NCBI GenBank assembly: GCA_014382465.1
Contig: JACNJP010000213.1
Location: 1-9,170, forward strand
Direction: 5' to 3'
Origin: Planctomycetota bacterium
Lineage (GTDB): Bacteria; Planctomycetota; UBA1135
Length of the DNA: 9,170 nucleotides
Shown: in pieces, positions 5,903 to 9,170 of the stretch
How the letters are laid out: every line of letters begins with the position of its first letter
Numbering within the stretch: position 1 is the first letter of the stretch
Made by a program: the position numbers and the translations under genes
The notes under the pieces: generated by a model
Database searches by the model: none
Seen by the model: the letters and a program-made list of their open reading frames with translations, nothing else
What the model was told of the DNA's origin: nothing

Positions 5903-7588
5903 ATGCGCCGCCTCCTCGAGTGCGTCCCCAACTTCTCCGAGGGCCGTGACCTGTCGGTCATCGACAAGATCACCGCGCGCATCCGGAGCGTCGACGGCGT
6001 CAAGCTGCTGGACGTCGACCCCGGCGCCGCCACTCACCGCACCGTGGTGACCTTCGTCGGCGAGCCGGAGGCCGTGATCGAGGCGGCGGTGCGCGCCGGC
6101 GCCGCGGCCAAGGAGCTGATCGACATGTCCAAGCACCACGGCGAGCACCCGCGCTTCGGCGCCATGGACGTGTGCCCGCTGGTGCCGATCTCCGGGGTGA
6201 CCATGGAGGAGACGGTCGAGTACGCCCGCGCCCTGGCGAAGCGGCTCGGGGAGGAGCTCGGGCTCACCATCTTCTGCTACGAGAACGCCGCCACCCGGCC
6301 GGAGCGGCGCAACCTGGCGGCCGTGCGCGCCGGAGAGTACGAGGCGCTGCCGGAGCGGCTCCAGGACCCGCAGTGGGCCCCCGACTTCGGCCCCGCCGCC
6401 TTCAACCGGCGCTCCGGGGCGACCGCGGTGAGCGCCCGCGACTTCCTGGTCGCCTACAACGTGAACCTCAACACCACGAGCACCCGGCGGGCCAACGCCA
6501 TCGCCTTCGACGTGCGCGAGAAGGGCCGGGTGAAGCGCGCCCCCCACCCGGTCACGGGCCAGGTGGTGCGCGACGACCGCGGCCAGCCGGTGTGGGAGCC
6601 GGGCGCGCTGAAGTGCGTCAAGGGCATCGGCTGGTTCATCGAGGAGTACGGCGTCTGCCAGGTGTCGATGAACCTGACCAACGTCTCGGTGACGCCGCTG
6701 CACGTCGCCTTCGACGAGGTCTGCGAGCGCGCCCGCGACCGCGGCGTGCGCGTCACCGGCTCGGAGATGGTCGGCCTGGTGCCGCTGGGCGCCATGCTCG
6801 CCGCCGGCCGCTACTTCCTGCGCAAGCAGCAGCGCTCGACCGGCGTCAGCGACGCCGAGCTGATCAAGATCGCCGTCAAGTCGATGGGGCTGGACGAGCT
6901 CAAGCCCTTCGACCCGCGCGAGAAGGTCATCGAGTACCAGGTCGACGACGCCTGGGGCCGGCGCCTGGTCGACCGCAGCCTGCGCGGCTTCGTCGAGGAG
7001 ACCGCCTCGGAGTCCAAGGCCCCCGGCGGCGGCTCGGTGGCGGCCGTGCTGGGCGCCCTCGGCGCGGCGCTCGGGACCATGGTGGCCAACCTCTCCTCGC
7101 ACAAGCCCGGCTGGGACGAGCGCTGGGAGGAGTTCAGCGACTTCGCCGAGCGCGGCAAGCGCTGCCACGACGAGCTGCTGCGGCTGGTCGACGAGGACAC
7201 CGCGGCCTTCAACGCCATCGTCGAGGCCTGGCGCCTGCCCGACGGCAGCGACGCCGAGAAGGCCGCCAAGGAGGCCGCGGTGCAGGCGGCGGTGCAGCGC
7301 GCCATCGAGGCCCCGCTGCGGGTCATGGAGGTGGCGCTGGAGTCGATGGAGGTGGCCGCGGCGATGGCCGCCGACGGCCTCCAGGCCTCGGTCTCCGACG
7401 CCGGCGTGGCGGCCCTGTGCGCCCGTTCGGCGGTGATCGGCGCCCACCTCAACGTCCGCATCAACGCCATCGACCTGGCAGACCAGGAGGCCCGGGACGG
7501 CTTCCTGGCGCGCGGCGCCGCGCTCCAGGCCGAGGCCGAGCGGCGCGAGGCCGAGGTCCTGGCGCGGGTCGACGGCAAGCTCGGCTGA
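5903..7588 (+). CDS. ftcD: Bifunctional glutamate formimidoyltransferase / formimidoyltetrahydrofolate cyclodeaminase
   Basis: This 561-residue cytoplasmic enzyme moves the formimino group of N-formimino-glutamate (from histidine breakdown) to tetrahydrofolate, then releases ammonia to give 5,10-methenyl-THF. Length and layout match the animal FTCD fusion. The formimidoyltransferase N-subdomain is at about 1-180, beginning LLECVPNFSEGRD; its C-subdomain is at about 181-325 (FLVAYNVNLNTTS, QVSMNLTN). After a linker (about 326-350), the cyclodeaminase is at about 352-550, with APGGGSVAA at 373-381, DTAAFNAIV at 432-440 and SDAGVAAL at 498-505. His82 in GEHPRFGAMDVCPL falls at the same number as the catalytic His of the mammalian enzyme. 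The ATG at 5903 fits the family start; a GTG at 5834 would add a basic 23-residue extension with no family counterpart. No Shine-Dalgarno is visible. No other histidine-utilisation gene is in the window. Confidence 0.95.
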   Translation: MRRLLECVPNFSEGRDLSVIDKITARIRSVDGVKLLDVDPGAATHRTVVTFVGEPEAVIEAAVRAGAAAKELIDMSKHHGEHPRFGAMDVCPLVPISGVTMEETVEYARALAKRLGEELGLTIFCYENAATRPERRNLAAVRAGEYEALPERLQDPQWAPDFGPAAFNRRSGATAVSARDFLVAYNVNLNTTSTRRANAIAFDVREKGRVKRAPHPVTGQVVRDDRGQPVWEPGALKCVKGIGWFIEEYGVCQVSMNLTNVSVTPLHVAFDEVCERARDRGVRVTGSEMVGLVPLGAMLAAGRYFLRKQQRSTGVSDAELIKIAVKSMGLDELKPFDPREKVIEYQVDDAWGRRLVDRSLRGFVEETASESKAPGGGSVAAVLGALGAALGTMVANLSSHKPGWDERWEEFSDFAERGKRCHDELLRLVDEDTAAFNAIVEAWRLPDGSDAEKAAKEAAVQAAVQRAIEAPLRVMEVALESMEVAAAMAADGLQASVSDAGVAALCARSAVIGAHLNVRINAIDLADQEARDGFLARGAALQAEAERREAEVLARVDGKLG

Positions 7589-7612
7589 GCCCGTCCGCCG
7601 GGCGCCGGCTCA
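7586..7612. terminator. Candidate bidirectional hairpin between convergent ftcD and HAD genes
   Basis: The 21-base gap between the two convergent stops is a compact inverted repeat. An outer 6 bp match TGAGCC/GGCTCA (7586-7591 with 7607-7612) includes both TGA stop codons. An alternative inner stem is GCCCG/CGGGC (7589-7593 with 7599-7603) with a 5-base loop. The two cannot form fully together, and neither has a U-tract. Part of the outer symmetry is trivial because both genes end in TGA. Confidence 0.3.
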
Positions 7613-8206
7613 CAGCGGCAGCAGCTCGTCGAGCCGCCGCACGCAGCGGTCGGCCAGCTCGGGCCAGCGGAAGCGGCCGCCGGCCTCGACGTGGACCGTG
7701 GCGCAGCCGGCGGCCCGGCCGGCCTCGAGGTCGAAGCGGAAGTCGCCGAGCATGACGGCCTGGTCCGGCCGCCCGTCCCAGCGGCCCAGGAGGAGGTGGA
7801 TGCCGGCCGGCGCCGGCTTGGGCGGCCCGTCGTCGCGGGTGACCCGGTCGGCCTCGGGGAAGTAGCCGGCCAGGCCGCAGGTCTCGAGGGTGAGGCCGGC
7901 GTTGGCGCGCGAATTCCGCGTCAGGATGCCGAGGCGGTCGCCGCGGCGGCGCAGGGCCGCGAGCAGGGCCTCCGCGCCGGGCGCGGCCTCGGCGGCCCGC
8001 GCCAGCTCCAGCTCGATGACGCTGAGGCGGCGGCGCTTCTCCTCGGCGGCCGCCGCGGGCAGTTCCAGGAGCGACTCCAGGATCGGCAGGCCGAGGGGCA
8101 GCCCGAGGGCGGCGCGGATCGCCTCGAAGTCGTGGATGGGCACGGTCAGGGTGCCGTCCATGTCGAAGATCCAGCAGCGCCGGCCGTCCAGCGAGGCCGC
8201 GCTCAC
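7610..8206 (-). CDS. HAD-superfamily phosphatase (phosphoglycolate-phosphatase-like)
   Basis: A 198-residue haloacid-dehalogenase-type hydrolase, probably a cytoplasmic phosphatase for a small phosphorylated metabolite. All four HAD motifs are present: motif I FDMDGTLT with nucleophile Asp15 and acid/base Asp17, motif II ILTRNS with Thr96, motif III Lys130 in GPPKPAP, and motif IV GDFRFD with Asp155 and Asp159. The cap between motifs I and II is a short helical type (about residues 22-75). The GTG start is favoured because it forms a GTGA overlap with the stop of the upstream EEP gene (8203-8206), has GGAG (8212-8215) just upstream, and puts motif I about 15 residues from the N-terminus as usual. 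A longer upstream reading would be an Arg/Pro/Ala-rich artefact lying over the EEP gene. The substrate is unknown; the neighbours suggest no specific one. Confidence 0.88.
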   Translation of the reverse strand: MSAASLDGRRCWIFDMDGTLTVPIHDFEAIRAALGLPLGLPILESLLELPAAAAEEKRRRLSVIELELARAAEAAPGAEALLAALRRRGDRLGILTRNSRANAGLTLETCGLAGYFPEADRVTRDDGPPKPAPAGIHLLLGRWDGRPDQAVMLGDFRFDLEAGRAAGCATVHVEAGGRFRWPELADRCVRRLDELLPL

Positions 8207-9009
8207 GGCCGCTCCGGCAGCAGCTCGAGCACCACCAGCAGCGGCCGGTGGTCGGACACGAGCTCCTCGGGGATCACGCGGGCTTCGAGCACGCGCCAGC
8301 GTGCGGCCGGCCGGACCAGGACGTGATCGATCCGGATCTCGGGTCCCACCGCCGGGTAGGTGGGCTGGTCGGCCCCGGCCGCCAGCGGCGCGTCGAGCCA
8401 CTCCGGCCCGAGCAGGGCCAGCGGCGGCGAGCCCGGCTGGCAGTTGAGGTCGCCGACCAGGATCACGGGGGTCCGCGGCTCGGCGGCGAGGCCGGCCAGG
8501 ATCGCGCCCATCTGGGCCACGCGGTCGGCGTGGTCGCGGGTGTGGTCGAGGTGGGTGGCGAGGAACAGCAGCTCCTCCCCCGCCGGGGCCAGCCGCAGCA
8601 GGAGCGCGCAGCGCAGCTCGTGCTCAGGAGCGGCAGGCAGACCCAGCCGCCGCGTCTCCAGGATCGGGAGGCGGCTGAGCGCGGCCTCCCCGTATTCGCC
8701 GCCGTCGTATTCGATAGCCCGGCCGAAGCGTCCGTGCAGGCCGGTGAGGCGCGCCAGCTCGTCGGCCTGGAGGACGCCGGCGGCGCGCCCGGTGCCCTGG
8801 TCGACCTCCTGCAGGGCCACCAGGTCGGGGTCGAGCTCCTCGATCAGGCGCGCGATGCGCTCGAGGTCGAAGACGCCGTCGTTGCCCTGGCCGTGGTGGA
8901 TGTTGTAGCTGAGCACCCTGAGCCGCACCGGCTCGGCGGGGTGCGGCAGGGCGCAGGACACGGCGAGGCCGGCCAGCAGGAGCAAGGGGAGGAGCCTGGG
9001 GCCGGGCAT
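8203..9009 (-). CDS. Endonuclease/exonuclease/phosphatase (EEP) family protein, putative lipoprotein
   Basis: A 268-residue metal-dependent phosphoesterase of the DNase I-like EEP superfamily, predicted to be exported. Residues 1-19 form a signal sequence ending LAGLAVSC, with Cys19 as a possible lipidation site; the -3 residue is Ala rather than the preferred Leu, so lipidation is probable rather than certain. The fold's active-site motifs are complete: SYNIHHG with Asn36, LQEVD with Glu68, THLDH with His153, GDLNC with Asp187 and Asn189, RIDHV with Asp228, and SDHRPL with Asp253 and His254. Relatives include nucleases, sphingomyelinase-like and inositol-phosphate phosphatases, so the substrate is open. 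The ATG overlaps the upstream gene's TGA as TGATG (9007-9011), implying translational coupling. A GTG one codon earlier (9012) is possible. No Shine-Dalgarno is visible. Confidence 0.88.
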   Translation of the reverse strand: MPGPRLLPLLLLAGLAVSCALPHPAEPVRLRVLSYNIHHGQGNDGVFDLERIARLIEELDPDLVALQEVDQGTGRAAGVLQADELARLTGLHGRFGRAIEYDGGEYGEAALSRLPILETRRLGLPAAPEHELRCALLLRLAPAGEELLFLATHLDHTRDHADRVAQMGAILAGLAAEPRTPVILVGDLNCQPGSPPLALLGPEWLDAPLAAGADQPTYPAVGPEIRIDHVLVRPAARWRVLEARVIPEELVSDHRPLLVVLELLPERP

Positions 9010-9170
9010 CACAGCAGCGCCGGGGCGCGGTAGGCCGGGAAGGCGGTGCCGAGGGCGGCGCAGACCTCGCCGACCGCGCAGGAGGCCTCGACGGCCTCGA
9101 GCACGGCGGGCCCCAGCGGGTGGGGGGGCGCCGCGGCGCCCGCCCCGCGCGCCCGCGCCGCCGCGGGCCC
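9009..9170 (-). CDS. C-terminus of a probable methylmalonyl-CoA mutase large (catalytic) subunit, partial
   Basis: The minus-strand frame ending in TGA at 9009-9011 is open to the window edge (53 codons). After an Ala/Arg-rich start it reads LGPAVLEAVEASCAVGEVCA and then ALGTAFPAYRAPALL. This matches my recollection of the last helices of acyl-CoA mutase catalytic domains, where a segment like PPILEAVRA-TVGEICDALREVFGEYRP ends the chain when the B12-binding domain is a separate subunit. That mutase converts (R)-methylmalonyl-CoA to succinyl-CoA, the step after the epimerase in this window. The short length and the divergent residues (GTAF for the usual REVF/W) limit certainty. A + strand gene here is not supported. 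It is the first gene, within the window, of the overlapping set with the EEP and HAD genes. Confidence 0.6.
   Translation of the reverse strand, partial: GPAAARARGAGAAAPPHPLGPAVLEAVEASCAVGEVCAALGTAFPAYRAPALL

Noticed and set aside
4979..7447. Minus-strand open frame of 822 codons across ftcD and the secreted protein gene
   Set aside because: It is antisense to the clearly recognised ftcD, has Gly/Ala/Arg/His/Leu-biased low-complexity content with no motif, and continues into the wrong frame of the secreted protein gene. Extreme GC leaves few stop codons in shadow frames.
8207..8401. Longer N-terminus for the HAD phosphatase
   Set aside because: The extra 65 residues are low-complexity Arg/Pro/Ala overlying the EEP active-site region; the GTGA overlap and Shine-Dalgarno support the GTG at 8206.
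9120..9170. G/C-only stretch at the right edge as a structural repeat or origin-like element
   Set aside because: It reads as an Ala/Arg/Gly-rich coding segment in frame with the mutase-like C-terminus; no repeat unit or inverted repeat beyond GC-rich chance matches was found.

Overview
This is a very GC-rich window whose genes use almost only G or C at third codon positions. It is densely packed, with tiny gaps, stop/start overlaps and short divergent spacers. The putative lipoprotein signal (8203-9009) and a predicted secreted, LolA-like protein (4699-5787) suggest a diderm, aerobic or facultative heterotroph, perhaps Acidobacteriota-like or another high-GC Gram-negative lineage. That placement is inference. 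I see no rRNA, tRNA, CRISPR array, insertion sequence or phage gene.

Layout. (1) Bases 1-71 hold the tail of an unidentified + strand gene. (2) From 4124 down to 81 on the minus strand runs a compact operon: methylmalonyl-CoA epimerase, propionyl-CoA-type carboxyltransferase, biotin carboxylase and a biotin carboxyl carrier protein. Together they carboxylate propionyl-CoA (or a related acyl-CoA) and epimerise the methylmalonyl-CoA formed. (3) A hotdog-fold acyl-CoA thioesterase (4241-4702, +) is divergent from this operon. (4) A predicted secreted protein with two degenerate YHS-like motifs and a LolA-like C-terminal region (about 4699-5787, -) converges on the thioesterase, and their stop codons overlap. 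(5) A full-length bifunctional glutamate formimidoyltransferase / formimidoyl-THF cyclodeaminase (5903-7588, +) follows. (6) On the minus strand from the right edge come the C-terminus of what looks like a methylmalonyl-CoA mutase large subunit (partial, 9009-9170), an endonuclease/exonuclease/phosphatase-family putative lipoprotein (8203-9009) and a small HAD phosphatase (7610-8206), all linked by overlapping stop/start codons.

The main theme is propionyl-CoA to methylmalonyl-CoA to succinyl-CoA: carboxylase and epimerase on the left, and apparently the mutase entering at the right edge about 4.9 kb away. The histidine/folate enzyme, the HAD phosphatase and the EEP protein have no evident link to that pathway. 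Most of the window is ordinary metabolism. The points most worth a second look are the split carboxylase alpha chain, the YHS/LolA-like secreted protein, the thioesterase signature variant and the mutase fragment.
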